Shown here: in pieces, positions 43,221-52,328 of the stretch
Position numbering within the stretch: position 1 is the first letter of the stretch
Layout: the number at the start of each line of letters is the position of its first letter
Source of the DNA: Aeromicrobium sp. Leaf350
Lineage (GTDB): Bacteria; Actinomycetota; Actinomycetes; Propionibacteriales; Nocardioidaceae
Assembly (NCBI RefSeq): GCF_916858655.1
Contig: NZ_CAKASL010000001.1
Location: forward strand, 1,488,001-1,552,000
Direction of reading: 5' to 3'
DNA: 64,000 nucleotides
Notes under the pieces: generated by a model
Databases searched by the model: none
Told to the model about the DNA's origin: nothing
What the model saw: only the letters and a program-made list of their open reading frames with translations
Translations under genes and position numbers: made by a program

Positions 43221-43949
43221 TCAGCCGGCGGTGGGGACCGTGGCGTGGCGCAGGTCGACCTGACCCGTGTACGTGGGTGCGGTGATCGTGCCGTCGACCT
43301 CGGTCGACAGGCCCAGGCCGAACTTGCGCACGTACTCGCGGTAGACCTCGACCTGTGAGGACTCGTCGAGCGCGTTCTGCAGGCGTGACGTCGTGCCGAT
43401 CGCCTCGATGACGTACGGCGGGGAGTACGGGACGCCGTCGACGACGACCGTGCTGCCGACGCACTTGATGCCCGAGGTCGACACGAGGCGCTGACCCTGC
43501 AGCGTCACCGCGCGGGCGCCGCCGGCCCACATCGCGTTGACGAAGCCCTGGATGTCCTGCTGGTGCACGACCAGCTGGTTCGGATCGGTGGCGCTGGCGT
43601 CGGCCGAGCGCGGGGCGTCGGTCAGCGTGATGCGGAGCCCTGAGCCCTGCAGCTCGACCATGCCGGCCTGTGCGGCCGCGGCGTCGCCGGAGGCGAGCAG
43701 CTGGTCGAGCTCGGGAGCGCCGACCGCCGCCGAGAGTCCGGCGATCTGGTCCTCGAGCGAGGAGGCGGACGAGCGCTTGAGCTCGACCTCACGGGCACGG
43801 TCCTGCAGCAGGGTCGCGATGTCGCCACCCGCGGGACGCAGGTCGGAGCCCTGCGAGGTGACGGCGCTCGAGACGAAGGCGTAACCGGCCAGGACGCTGA
43901 CGCACAGCGCACCGATGCGCCACGCGCCCGGTCGCACCGACACCGCCAC
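43221..43949 (-). CDS. DUF881 family protein
   Basis: 242 residues. An N-terminal anchor (GALCVSVLAGYAFVSSAV) and a coiled-coil-like region (LLQDRAREVELKRSSASSLEDQIAGL) precede the conserved DUF881 domain with GLRITLTDAPRSADASATDP, LVVHQQDIQGFVNAMWAGGA and VVDGVPYSPPYVIEAIG. Such proteins lie beside crgA in many actinobacteria and resemble division-linked proteins, but the function is unproven. GTG start with GAGGAGG upstream; divergent from crgA. Confidence 0.92.
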   Translation of the reverse strand: MAVSVRPGAWRIGALCVSVLAGYAFVSSAVTSQGSDLRPAGGDIATLLQDRAREVELKRSSASSLEDQIAGLSAAVGAPELDQLLASGDAAAAQAGMVELQGSGLRITLTDAPRSADASATDPNQLVVHQQDIQGFVNAMWAGGARAVTLQGQRLVSTSGIKCVGSTVVVDGVPYSPPYVIEAIGTTSRLQNALDESSQVEVYREYVRKFGLGLSTEVDGTITAPTYTGQVDLRHATVPTAG

Positions 43950-44063
43950 GTCGACCTCCTCGAGTGCCCCTGCGGGACACCCTGTTCCGCAGTGACTACG
44001 CTAGCGGAGGTGCCGGAGCCCGGCCCGACCCACGCCGCACGCCCACCGAGACCGAGGTACCCC

Positions 44064-44510
44064 GTGAGCAAGTCCCCGTCGACATCCCGTATCCGCGGCG
44101 GCTGGTGGCACCCGGCCGCGATCCTCCTGGGCCTGCTCGGCGCCGGCTGGGCGATCATGTGGCTGTTCTGGAAGCTCGACACGAACCTGCCCGGACCCGA
44201 GGTGCCGCAGGCCATCACCGACCTCGGCAACTGGAACTGGGCCATCGCGGGCGTGCTCGTGCTCGTCGCCTCGTTCGTCGCCTCGGGCACGGCCCCCGAG
44301 CCGGAGCCCGGTGCGACCCTCGGCTGGCGCTACGCCCCGCAGCTCATGATCGCCAGCGCGCTCATCGGGCTGCTGTGGATCGTGACGTTCTACACGATCT
44401 CCAACACCGACGTGGACCTGCCGGTCATCACCGACCTCGGCAACTGGAACCTCGTCATCGGCATGGGCTTCATCGTCGCGGCGTTCGGCTTCGCGACCAA
44501 GTGGGAGTGA
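44064..44510 (+). CDS. crgA: CrgA-like divisome protein with internal duplication
   Basis: 148 residues. Ordinary CrgA has about 90 residues and two membrane helices. Here two similar halves each have two helices: ILLGLLGAGWAIMWLFWKLD with ITDLGNWNWAIAG, and ALIGLLWIVTFYTIS with ITDLGNWNLVIGMGF. The second half ends FGFATKWE, the CrgA C-terminus. CrgA recruits FtsW/FtsI-type enzymes. I start at GTG 44064 (SKSPSTS), where GAGG lies 7 nt upstream; a GTG at 43992 would add 24 residues. Confidence 0.85.
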   Translation: MSKSPSTSRIRGGWWHPAAILLGLLGAGWAIMWLFWKLDTNLPGPEVPQAITDLGNWNWAIAGVLVLVASFVASGTAPEPEPGATLGWRYAPQLMIASALIGLLWIVTFYTISNTDVDLPVITDLGNWNLVIGMGFIVAAFGFATKWE

Positions 44511-44527
44511 GCGCCTGACGGCGCGAC

Positions 44528-44573
44528 TTACACCGGTGTAACTCTCCACATGTGGGGAGAAGGCTGTGGAAAA
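44528..44573. repeat. TTACAC palindrome/CTCC hairpin element, copy 1
   Basis: A 14-bp palindrome TTACACCGGTGTAA (44528-44541) is followed by TCTCC (44543-44547) and GGAGA (44556-44560) around ACATGTGG. A TGTGGAAAA sequence (44565-44573), one base from a DnaA box on the other strand, follows. It occupies the convergent gap between crgA and the rhomboid gene. A related element is at 55487-55532. Confidence 0.65.
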
Positions 44574-44583
44574 GTGTGCTCGG

Positions 44584-45429
44584 TCAGATGTCGAGGGACA
44601 GGGTGCGGAGCACGGCGATCGCGACGGCGAGCACGACGAGCAGCACGACGCCGATGGTCTGGGCGATCGCGCCCTTGCCGCGGGGGGCCACCGAGAGCGC
44701 GAGACCGAACAGCACGCCGGCGACGAACCCGCCGAGGTGTCCCTGCCAGCTGATGCCGTCGCGCAGGCTCAGCACCGCGTTGATGGCGATGAGCACCACG
44801 AGCGTGCGGACGTCCTGGCGCGCCTTCAGCAGCATGACCAGCGCGAGACCGAGCAGCGCGAACACCGCGCCGGACGCCCCGACCGTGACGCTGCGCGGGT
44901 CGGAGAGCAGGTAGACGACGGCACCGGAGAACACGGCCGAGGCGAGGTAGAACGCCACGAACCGCGCCGTGCCGAGGATGTTCTCGAGGAACGCCCCGAA
45001 GAAGTAGAGCCCCAGCATGTTGAACGCCAGGTGCAGGAAGCCGGCGTGCAGGAACGCCGACGTCAGGAGCCGCCAGTACTCACCGCCGGAGACTCCCTCG
45101 ACCACGACGCCGTCGTAGATGACGGGCTGGCCGATGAGCGAGCCGTAGATCTCCAGCTCGCGCAGCGCCGGGAGCGTGCTGAGCAGGTACACCACGACGT
45201 TGATGCCGATGAGGCTCATCGTCGCCGCGCCCTCGCGGCCGGGGATCGCACCCCCGGCCACGGTGCGCGGCTGACGAACGGCCTTGGCGCCCTTCGCCAG
45301 GCACTCCGGGCACTGGAAACCCACCGAGGCGTCCCTCATGCACTCCGGACAGATCGGGCGCTCACACCTCTGGCACGAGATGTAGGCCTCCCGGTCCGGG
45401 TGCCGGTAACAGACGGACGGGCTACTCAC
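44584..45429 (-). CDS. Rhomboid family intramembrane serine protease with zinc-binding N-terminus
   Basis: 281 residues. The first 45 residues carry Cys/His pairs (CYRHPDREAYISCQRCERPI and CPECM..CPEC) resembling a B-box zinc finger. Six membrane helices follow, with the serine in VGASGAVFALLG and the histidine in GHLGGFVAGVLFG, plus HAGFLHLAFNML. It should cleave transmembrane substrates. GTG start; next to ppiA as in mycobacteria. Confidence 0.93.
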   Translation of the reverse strand: MSSPSVCYRHPDREAYISCQRCERPICPECMRDASVGFQCPECLAKGAKAVRQPRTVAGGAIPGREGAATMSLIGINVVVYLLSTLPALRELEIYGSLIGQPVIYDGVVVEGVSGGEYWRLLTSAFLHAGFLHLAFNMLGLYFFGAFLENILGTARFVAFYLASAVFSGAVVYLLSDPRSVTVGASGAVFALLGLALVMLLKARQDVRTLVVLIAINAVLSLRDGISWQGHLGGFVAGVLFGLALSVAPRGKGAIAQTIGVVLLVVLAVAIAVLRTLSLDI

Positions 45430-45441
45430 GATCGGTCACGC

Positions 45442-45966
45442 TCACGCGCGGGTGATGCTGACCTTCTCGATCGTCACCGGCTCGAGCGGGCGGTCGAAGC
45501 CATCGGTGCGGACGGCCGCGATCGCGTCGACGATCTTCTGGCCCTCCGGATCGGTGACCTCACCGAAGATCGTGTGCTTGCGGTTCAGGTGCGGGGTCGG
45601 CGTGACCGTCACGAAGAACTGCGAGCCGTTCGTGCCCGGACCGGCGTTGGCCATGGCCAGCAGGTAGGGACGGTCGAACTTCTTCTCCGGGTGGAACTCG
45701 TCACCGAACGTGTACCCCGGGCCACCGGTGCCGGTGCCGAGCGGGCACCCGCCCTGGATCATGAAGCCGGAGATGATGCGGTGGAAGGTCAGGCCGTCGT
45801 AGAACGGCTCGGTGCTCACCGAACCGGAGTTGGGATCGACCCATTCCTTGGTGCCCTCGGCAAGCCCGACGAAGTTCTCCACCGTCGCCGGCGCATGGTT
45901 CGCGAAGAGCTCGACGGGGACGTCGCCGAGGTTGGTGTGCAGGGTCGCGATCAGCTGGGCGGCCAC
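45442..45966 (-). CDS. ppiA: Cyclophilin-type peptidyl-prolyl isomerase
   Basis: 174 residues, no signal peptide, so cytosolic. FHRIISGFMIQGGCPLGTGTGGPGYTF, SQFFVTVTPTPHLNRKHTIFGEV are the cyclophilin active-site segments. The GTG start has GAAAGGA 4 nt upstream. Adjacent to the rhomboid gene in the same direction. Confidence 0.95.
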   Translation of the reverse strand: MAAQLIATLHTNLGDVPVELFANHAPATVENFVGLAEGTKEWVDPNSGSVSTEPFYDGLTFHRIISGFMIQGGCPLGTGTGGPGYTFGDEFHPEKKFDRPYLLAMANAGPGTNGSQFFVTVTPTPHLNRKHTIFGEVTDPEGQKIVDAIAAVRTDGFDRPLEPVTIEKVSITRA

Positions 45967-46066
45967 GTGTGTCCTTTCGGGGGGGAAGTACGCGGCTATT
46001 CTCCCACGTCACACCAATCACGCGCCGACTCGGTCCACGGGCGCGTCCCGTCGGTAGGTTGGCGTC

Positions 46067-46189
46067 ATGATCTCCTCCCGCCCGCGACGTGCGCTGCTGC
46101 TCCTGGCCGCCGCAGCGCTCGTCGCCGCCGTGTTCCGTCTCGCCACCGCTGACGCCGGCGGCGTCTACGACCCGGCGGACGTCCGATGA
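46067..46189 (+). CDS. 40-residue hydrophobic leader ORF coupled to a crotonase gene
   Basis: A short ORF reading MISSRPRRALLLLAAAALVA, then AVFRLATADAGG and VYDPADVR. It has a basic start, one hydrophobic helix and a small tail. TAGGTT (46055-46060) ends 6 nt before its ATG, and its stop overlaps the crotonase start by 4 nt (ATGA), so it is likely translated and coupled. It could be a membrane micropeptide or simply a way to load ribosomes. Confidence 0.6.
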   Translation: MISSRPRRALLLLAAAALVAAVFRLATADAGGVYDPADVR

Positions 46190-46965
46190 GCCCGCAGGTC
46201 ACCGTCACTCGGGAGGGCGGGGTCGCCGTCGTCACCTTCACCGACGGCGGCGTGAACCTCTACTCGCTGGAGATGCACGACGCGTTCGACGCCGCGCTGG
46301 ACGCGATCGAGGCCGACCTGCCGCGCGCCGTCGTGGTGCGGGCCGAGGGCAAGCTCGTGTCGGGCGGTGTCGACGTCGCGCAGTTCTTCGCGCGCAAGAC
46401 CAAGGCCGACACCAAGGCGCTCTACGACCGCATGATGGAGCTGCCCGACCGTTTCGCGGCGCTCGACGTGCCCACGATCTTCGCCGCCCACGGTCTGACG
46501 CTGACCTGGGCGCTGGAGGTCGCCCTGGCGTGCGACGTGCTGCTGGCCTCCCCGCGCGCGAAGTTCGGCCTGGTCGAGCGGGTCATCGGCCTGACCCCCA
46601 CGATGGGTGGCACGCAGCGGTTCGCAGCGCGCGCCGGTGTGGCGCGGGCGAAGGAGTTCGTCTTCACGGGCGACCTCTACGACGCCGCCACCCTCGAGCG
46701 CTGGAACGTCGTCAACCGCGTTCTCGACGGCGACGACTTCGACTCCGAGGTCCTCGCGTTCGCCGAGCACCTGGCCGTCGGCCCGACCAAGGCATTCGGC
46801 GCCGCGAAGCAGATCCTGCGCCTGCTCGAAACCGAGGGGCTGGCGTCCACCAACACCGGCACCACGGCGATCGCCGCCGAGCTGTTCGACACCGAGGACC
46901 TCCACGGCGGCATGGTCTCGTTCCTGGAGAACGGCCCCGGCAAGGCCACGTTCAACGGCCGCTAG
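46186..46965 (+). CDS. Divergent enoyl-CoA hydratase/isomerase (crotonase fold)
   Basis: 259 residues. The first oxyanion loop is KLVSGGVDVAQF and the later GLVERVIGLTPTMGGTQRFA keeps the family's Glu region. The second oxyanion loop, normally G-x-x-x-G-G-G, reads AHGLTLTWALEVALACDVL, so the Gly-Gly pair is replaced by Thr-Trp. Activity may be altered. Cotranscribed with a 40-residue ORF upstream; converges with a DUF3817 gene. Confidence 0.85.
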   Translation: MSPQVTVTREGGVAVVTFTDGGVNLYSLEMHDAFDAALDAIEADLPRAVVVRAEGKLVSGGVDVAQFFARKTKADTKALYDRMMELPDRFAALDVPTIFAAHGLTLTWALEVALACDVLLASPRAKFGLVERVIGLTPTMGGTQRFAARAGVARAKEFVFTGDLYDAATLERWNVVNRVLDGDDFDSEVLAFAEHLAVGPTKAFGAAKQILRLLETEGLASTNTGTTAIAAELFDTEDLHGGMVSFLENGPGKATFNGR

Positions 46966-46973
46966 AAGGCCGT
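46955..46973. terminator. Hairpin over the crotonase stop codon
   Basis: ACGGCC (46955-46960) pairs with GGCCGT (46968-46973), with the TAG stop in the loop. It sits at the convergent junction with the DUF3817 gene. Confidence 0.55.
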
Positions 46974-46989
46974 GGCGGGGGGGACCCTC

Positions 46990-47361
46990 TCAGCTGGCGG
47001 AGGCCGGGGTGCCGGCCTGCACGACGCGGGTCGTGCGGCGCTCGGCCCAGAAGCTGACGACGGGGATGGTCGCGAGCAGCATCGTCGTGATCGTCATCTT
47101 CGGCTGCCACCGGTAGCGGCTGGCGATGATCGCGATGAGCACCAGCAGCGCCATGAACAGCACGCCGTGCACCTGGTCGATCGTGAAGATCAGGTCCTCG
47201 TTCAGGTTCCACCACGACGTCGGATCGGTGACGCGCTGCGCGACGGCCGCCGTGATGACGAAGATCAGGTTGAGACCGACCACGGTCGCGACGACCTGGT
47301 AGGCGCGCAGGATGCCGGGAGTGCTGTGCTGCTCCGACGGGGATCCGGGGTTCTCGCTCAC
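46990..47361 (-). CDS. DUF3817 membrane protein
   Basis: 123 residues with three membrane helices. The conserved element IDQVHGVLFMALLVLIAIIASRY and the GVNL-like VVGLNLIFVITAAVAQ match the DUF3817 family, small proteins of unknown function common in actinobacteria. The GTG start overlaps the SURF1 stop by 4 nt. Confidence 0.85.
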   Translation of the reverse strand: MSENPGSPSEQHSTPGILRAYQVVATVVGLNLIFVITAAVAQRVTDPTSWWNLNEDLIFTIDQVHGVLFMALLVLIAIIASRYRWQPKMTITTMLLATIPVVSFWAERRTTRVVQAGTPASAS

Positions 47362-48179
47362 GAGGTCAGGCTATCGACCGGGTCGGAACGCACGGGTTCC
47401 GCGTCGTCCGCCGGAGCCGAGCCGCGCTCACGCCGGGCGCGCTCGTTGGCCACGACGTCGCGCCCCATGCGCCACCACATGAAGAGCGCGAAGAGCCCGA
47501 AGACCCACCACTGCATCGAGTACGCGAGGTTGCGCATGCCGACGGTCCAGGAGACCTCCGGCTGCGGCACGTCGGCCAGCGCGAGACCTCCGGCCACCTC
47601 GGTCGAGGTCGAGATGCCGAACCCGGGGAAGAGCGCGTAGGGCAGCTCGTTGACGAGCGACGGCACCCGGACCGCCGCGATGACGACGGCGTCGGCACCC
47701 GAGGTGGTGTCGCCCGGGTCGGCCGGCTCCCCAGGCTCCAGCACGACCCGCATCGACTGCTCGCCGGTGGGCGGCTCCGGGAGCTCGCCCGCCTCGGGGC
47801 TGAAGCCCCGCACGACCAGCAGCGCGGTGTCGTCGGCGCCGTCGAGCAGCAGCGGGGTCAGCAGCCAGTACCCGTCGGTGCCGTCGGTGACCCGTCCGGA
47901 GACCCAGTGCTGCTCGTCAGCGGGGGCGAACGTGCCGGTGACCGTGACCGGTCGGTGGTTCATGGTGTCGAGGAACGGGTCGCCCGGCGTCCAGACCTCG
48001 GCGACCGGCACCGTCGGCACCTCCTGCCGGTCGGCACGCTCGTTCTCCTGGCGCTGGTCGTACGCGCCGAACTGCCACGAGCCACCGACGAAGCAGATGA
48101 CCGCCGCGACGACTGCCAGCGCGTGCAGCCCCCACATGGGGGGCCGCACCCACAGGCGGAACGTGCTGTCGCGGCGCAC
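47358..48179 (-). CDS. SURF1 family protein
   Basis: 273 residues. Two transmembrane helices flank a large extracytoplasmic domain: an N-terminal one (LHALAVVAAVICFVGGSWQFG) followed by QR/R-type YDQRQEN, and a C-terminal MQWWVFGLFALFMWWRMGRD. HRPVTVTGTF and LLVVRGFSP are SURF1 signatures. It assists cytochrome c oxidase haem assembly. GTG start; lies 4 nt after the glyA stop. Confidence 0.9.
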   Translation of the reverse strand: MRRDSTFRLWVRPPMWGLHALAVVAAVICFVGGSWQFGAYDQRQENERADRQEVPTVPVAEVWTPGDPFLDTMNHRPVTVTGTFAPADEQHWVSGRVTDGTDGYWLLTPLLLDGADDTALLVVRGFSPEAGELPEPPTGEQSMRVVLEPGEPADPGDTTSGADAVVIAAVRVPSLVNELPYALFPGFGISTSTEVAGGLALADVPQPEVSWTVGMRNLAYSMQWWVFGLFALFMWWRMGRDVVANERARRERGSAPADDAEPVRSDPVDSLTS

Positions 48180-48182
48180 GGG

Positions 48183-49457
48183 TCAGGAAGCGGCGTACGG
48201 CGCGACGTCGGGGTAGAGCGGGAAGCGCTCGGCCAGGGCGGCCGTGCGCTTGCGGAGCGAGTCCAGGTCGGCGCCCGGCTTGAGGGCCTCGGCGATGACG
48301 TCGGCGACCTCGGTGAACTCCTCGGCGGCGAAGCCGCGGGTGGCCAGGGCCGGCGTGCCGATGCGGAGACCCGAGGTGACCTTCGGCGGACGCGGGTCGT
48401 TCGGCACCGCGTTGCGGTTGACCGTGATGCCGACCTCGTGGAGGCGGTCCTCGGCCTGCTGGCCGTCGAGCTCGGAGTTCCGCAGGTCGACCAGCACCAG
48501 GTGCACGTCGGTGCCGCCGGACAGCACCGAGACGCCGGCCTCGGCGACGTCGGACTGCGTCAGCCGCTCGGCGATGAGGTGCGCGCCCTCGATCGTGCGC
48601 TGCTGGCGCTCGTTGAAGCCGGGCTCGAGCGCCATCTTGAACGCCACGGCCTTGGCCGCGATGACGTGCTCGAGCGGTCCGCCCTGCTGGCCGGGGAACA
48701 CGGCCGACTGCAGCTTCTTGGCGACGTCGAGGTCGTTGGACAGGATCGCTCCGCCCCGCGGACCACCCAGGGTCTTGTGGGTCGTGGTCGACACGACGTG
48801 CGCGTGGGGGAGCGGGCTCGGGTGCAGACCGGCGGCCACCAGCCCGGCGAAGTGCGCCATGTCGACCCACAGGTAGGCGCCGACCTCGTCGGCGATCTCG
48901 CGGAACTTCGCGAAGTCGAGCTGGCGGGGGTACGCCGACCACCCGGCGATGACGACCTTGGGACGGTGCTCGAGCGCGAGGCTGCGCACCTCCTCCATGT
49001 CGACCAGGCCGTTCTCGTCGACGTGGTAGGCCGCGACCTCGTACAGGCGGCCGGAGAAGTTGATCTTCATGCCGTGCGTCAGGTGGCCGCCGTTGGCCAG
49101 GTCGAGACCGAGGATCGTGTCACCGTGGCGAGCGATCGCGTGCAGCACCGCGGCGTTGGCCGTGGCGCCGGAGTGCGGCTGCACGTTGGCGTACTCGGCG
49201 TCGAAGATCTGCTTGAGACGGTCGATCGCGATCTGCTCGACCTGGTCGACGACCTCGCAACCGCCGTAGTAGCGGGCGCCGGGGTAGCCCTCGGCGTACT
49301 TGTTCGTCAGGACGCTGCCCTGCGCCTCGATCGCGGCCACCGGAGCGAAGTTCTCCGAGGCGATCATCTCGAGGGTGGTCTGCTGGCGGCGCAGCTCGGC
49401 GTCGAGCAGCGCGGCGATCTGGGGGTCGGCCTCGGCCAGGCGCGCGTTGTGGTCCAT
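48183..49457 (-). CDS. glyA: Serine hydroxymethyltransferase
   Basis: 424 residues. The PLP lysine is in [41 protein letters not shown] and [13 protein letters not shown] are the family motifs. It interconverts serine and glycine with tetrahydrofolate. TATCCT (49470..49465, minus strand) ends 7 nt before the ATG, so the mRNA is probably leaderless and cannot carry a glycine riboswitch. Confidence 0.97.
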   Translation of the reverse strand: MDHNARLAEADPQIAALLDAELRRQQTTLEMIASENFAPVAAIEAQGSVLTNKYAEGYPGARYYGGCEVVDQVEQIAIDRLKQIFDAEYANVQPHSGATANAAVLHAIARHGDTILGLDLANGGHLTHGMKINFSGRLYEVAAYHVDENGLVDMEEVRSLALEHRPKVVIAGWSAYPRQLDFAKFREIADEVGAYLWVDMAHFAGLVAAGLHPSPLPHAHVVSTTTHKTLGGPRGGAILSNDLDVAKKLQSAVFPGQQGGPLEHVIAAKAVAFKMALEPGFNERQQRTIEGAHLIAERLTQSDVAEAGVSVLSGGTDVHLVLVDLRNSELDGQQAEDRLHEVGITVNRNAVPNDPRPPKVTSGLRIGTPALATRGFAAEEFTEVADVIAEALKPGADLDSLRKRTAALAERFPLYPDVAPYAAS

Positions 49458-49503
49458 GCCCCGAAGGATATCGGCCGGTGCGTGGCCCCAGGAAACCGAT
49501 CGG

Positions 49504-50142
49504 TCAGGGGCGCTTGTGCGTGGCGGCGAGGACGGCCGCCTGCGTGCGCCGCTCCAGGCCCAGCTTGGCCAGCAGCTGCGAGACGTAGTTCTTGACCGTC
49601 TTCTCGGCCAGGCTCATCGCCTCGGCGATCTGGCGGTTCGTCATGCCCTCGCCGATGAGGTCGAGGATGCGCCGCTCCTGTGCGGTCAGCCGCGCGAGCG
49701 GGTCGTCGCTGTGGCCGTTGCGGATGCGCTCGAGCACCTGCATCGTGATGGCCGGATCGAGCAGCGACTGCCCGTCGGCGACGCGGCGGACCGCGTCGAC
49801 CAGGTCGTTGCCCCGCACCTGCTTGAGGACGTATCCGGCGGCGCCGGCGATGATCGCGGCGAACAGGGCGTCGTCGTCGTCGTACGACGTCAGGATCAGG
49901 ACCTTGATCGAGGGATCGGCCGAGCGGACGTCGCGGCACACGTCGATGCCGGAGCCGTCCGGCAGGCGGCCGTCGAGCACGGCGACGTCCGGCTTGAGCT
50001 TGAGGATGGCCGGGATGGCCTCGGCCGCGGTGCCGGCGTCACCGACGACGTCCAGGCCCGCGCTCTCCAGCAGTCCACGCAAGCCGTGACGAACGACCTC
50101 GTGATCATCGAGGAGAAATACGCGTACTGCCGAGTCGTCCAT
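49504..50142 (-). CDS. NarL/FixJ-family response regulator (DevR-like)
   Basis: 212 residues. Receiver domain with Asp57 in [13 protein letters not shown] and Lys in GYVLKQVRG, then a LuxR-type helix-turn-helix ([44 protein letters not shown]). It resembles DosR/DevR. No histidine kinase is nearby, so it is an orphan in this window. CACCAT and 6 nt precede the ATG. The unusually conserved [13 protein letters not shown] is the recognition helix region. Confidence 0.92.
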   Translation of the reverse strand: MDDSAVRVFLLDDHEVVRHGLRGLLESAGLDVVGDAGTAAEAIPAILKLKPDVAVLDGRLPDGSGIDVCRDVRSADPSIKVLILTSYDDDDALFAAIIAGAAGYVLKQVRGNDLVDAVRRVADGQSLLDPAITMQVLERIRNGHSDDPLARLTAQERRILDLIGEGMTNRQIAEAMSLAEKTVKNYVSQLLAKLGLERRTQAAVLAATHKRP

Positions 50143-50294
50143 GTGTCCATGGTGCGGGATCGGAGGGTCAATTGCACGGTCGAGGACCCCCGAAGGTCAC
50201 GGAACTTGGTCACACGAAGACGCGACCTTCGGCCGCTGTGGGGCCCGGTCAGGCGGTGCCACGATGGGAATCGGCACCCCGTGCCGCAGCAGTC

Positions 50295-50392
50295 GGCGCA
50301 GGCCCCGGACGGTTCTCCCCCGTCCGTCTGCGCCTCGGACCGAGCGTCCTCCCACGCCCGCCCCGCAGCCCCCGCCCCGGCGGGGGCTTCTG
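50295..50392 (+). ncRNA. Candidate C-rich small RNA (6C-like) with terminator
   Basis: Between the divergent response-regulator and rmlA genes (50143-50456) is no convincing ORF, but structured RNA is evident. Stem A: GGCGCAG (50295-50301) with CTGCGCC (50328-50334), inside it CGGACGG/CCGTCCG around the loop TTCTCCC. A C-rich segment with TCCTCCCACGCCC follows. A final stem GCCCCCG/CGGGGGC (50368-50387) ends with TTCTGCGTCT, a terminator shape. Known actinobacterial 6C RNAs have two C-rich hairpins; the match is by motif, and the strand is inferred. The 5' end is not fixed. Confidence 0.5.
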
Positions 50393-50456
50393 CGTCTCGT
50401 GCCCCGTGAGGCGCGGACGGTGGGCCGAGGCTCTCGGCATGGCAGGATAGGGCGAC

Positions 50457-51326
50457 GTGAAGGGCATCATTCTCGCCGGTGGTTCGGGCACGCGACTGCA
50501 TCCGATCACGCTCGGCGTCTCCAAGCAGCTCGTCCCCGTCTACGACAAGCCGATGGTGTACTACCCGCTGTCGACGCTGATGCTCGCCGGGATCGACGAG
50601 ATCCTGGTCATCACGACGCCGCACGACGCCCCTGGTTTCCACCGACTTCTCGGTGACGGATCGCAGTTCGGCATCTCGCTGACGTACGCCGAGCAGGCCT
50701 CGCCCGACGGCCTGGCCCAGGCCTTCACGATCGGTGCGGACTTCATCGGCGACGACACGGTGGCGCTCGCGCTCGGCGACAACCTGCTCTACGGACCCGG
50801 CCTCGGCGGCCAGCTGCAGCGCTACAACGACATCGTGGGCGGCGCGGTGTTCGCCTACTGGGTGAGCGAGCCGAGCGCGTACGGCGTCGTGGAGTTCGAC
50901 GACTCGGGCACGGCCGTCTCCCTCGAGGAGAAGCCGGCCGAGCCGAAGAGCAACTTCGCGGTCCCCGGCCTCTACTTCTACGACAACGACGTGGTCGAGA
51001 TCGCCCGCAACCTCCAGCCGTCGCCCCGCGGCGAGTACGAGATCACCGACGTCAACAAGGCCTACCTCGACCGCGGCCAGCTGCAGGTCGAGGTCCTTCC
51101 CCGCGGCACCGCGTGGCTCGACACCGGCACCTTCGACCAGATGACCGACGCTGCCGAGTACGTGCGCACCATGGAGCGCCGCACCGGCCTGCGCATCGGC
51201 GTGCCGGAGGAGGTCGCGTGGCGTCGCGGCTTCCTGACCGACGACGAGCTGCGCGTCCGCGGCGAGAAGCTCAAGAAGTCCGGGTACGGCTCGTACCTGC
51301 TGACCATCCTCGAACGGGGGAAGTGA
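50457..51326 (+). CDS. rmlA: Glucose-1-phosphate thymidylyltransferase
   Basis: 289 residues. [39 protein letters not shown] is the nucleotidyltransferase signature. First step of dTDP-rhamnose synthesis from glucose 1-phosphate and dTTP. Translation starts at GTG. The following rmlB gene is 3 nt away, and the RmlC/RmlD fusion follows with no gap, giving a complete four-activity pathway in three genes. Confidence 0.96.
   Translation: MKGIILAGGSGTRLHPITLGVSKQLVPVYDKPMVYYPLSTLMLAGIDEILVITTPHDAPGFHRLLGDGSQFGISLTYAEQASPDGLAQAFTIGADFIGDDTVALALGDNLLYGPGLGGQLQRYNDIVGGAVFAYWVSEPSAYGVVEFDDSGTAVSLEEKPAEPKSNFAVPGLYFYDNDVVEIARNLQPSPRGEYEITDVNKAYLDRGQLQVEVLPRGTAWLDTGTFDQMTDAAEYVRTMERRTGLRIGVPEEVAWRRGFLTDDELRVRGEKLKKSGYGSYLLTILERGK

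Positions 51327-52328
<1,002 letters not shown>

Noticed and set aside
44565..44573. Replication origin suggested by TTTTCCACA
   Set aside because: A single DnaA-like box without a cluster or dnaA/dnaN; gyrA proximity places oriC beyond the right edge.
49458..49503. Glycine riboswitch upstream of glyA
   Set aside because: The gene appears leaderless and the gap is 46 nt, too short for a riboswitch.
50143..50220. DosR-box-like sequence upstream of the response regulator (GAGGACCCCCGAAGGTC)
   Set aside because: Does not keep the symmetric GGGAC/GTCCC arms, so I do not call it a site.
50141..50656. ORF across the gap before rmlA
   Set aside because: No Shine-Dalgarno, no conserved motif and Arg/Pro/Ser-biased; the gap is better explained by structured RNA.
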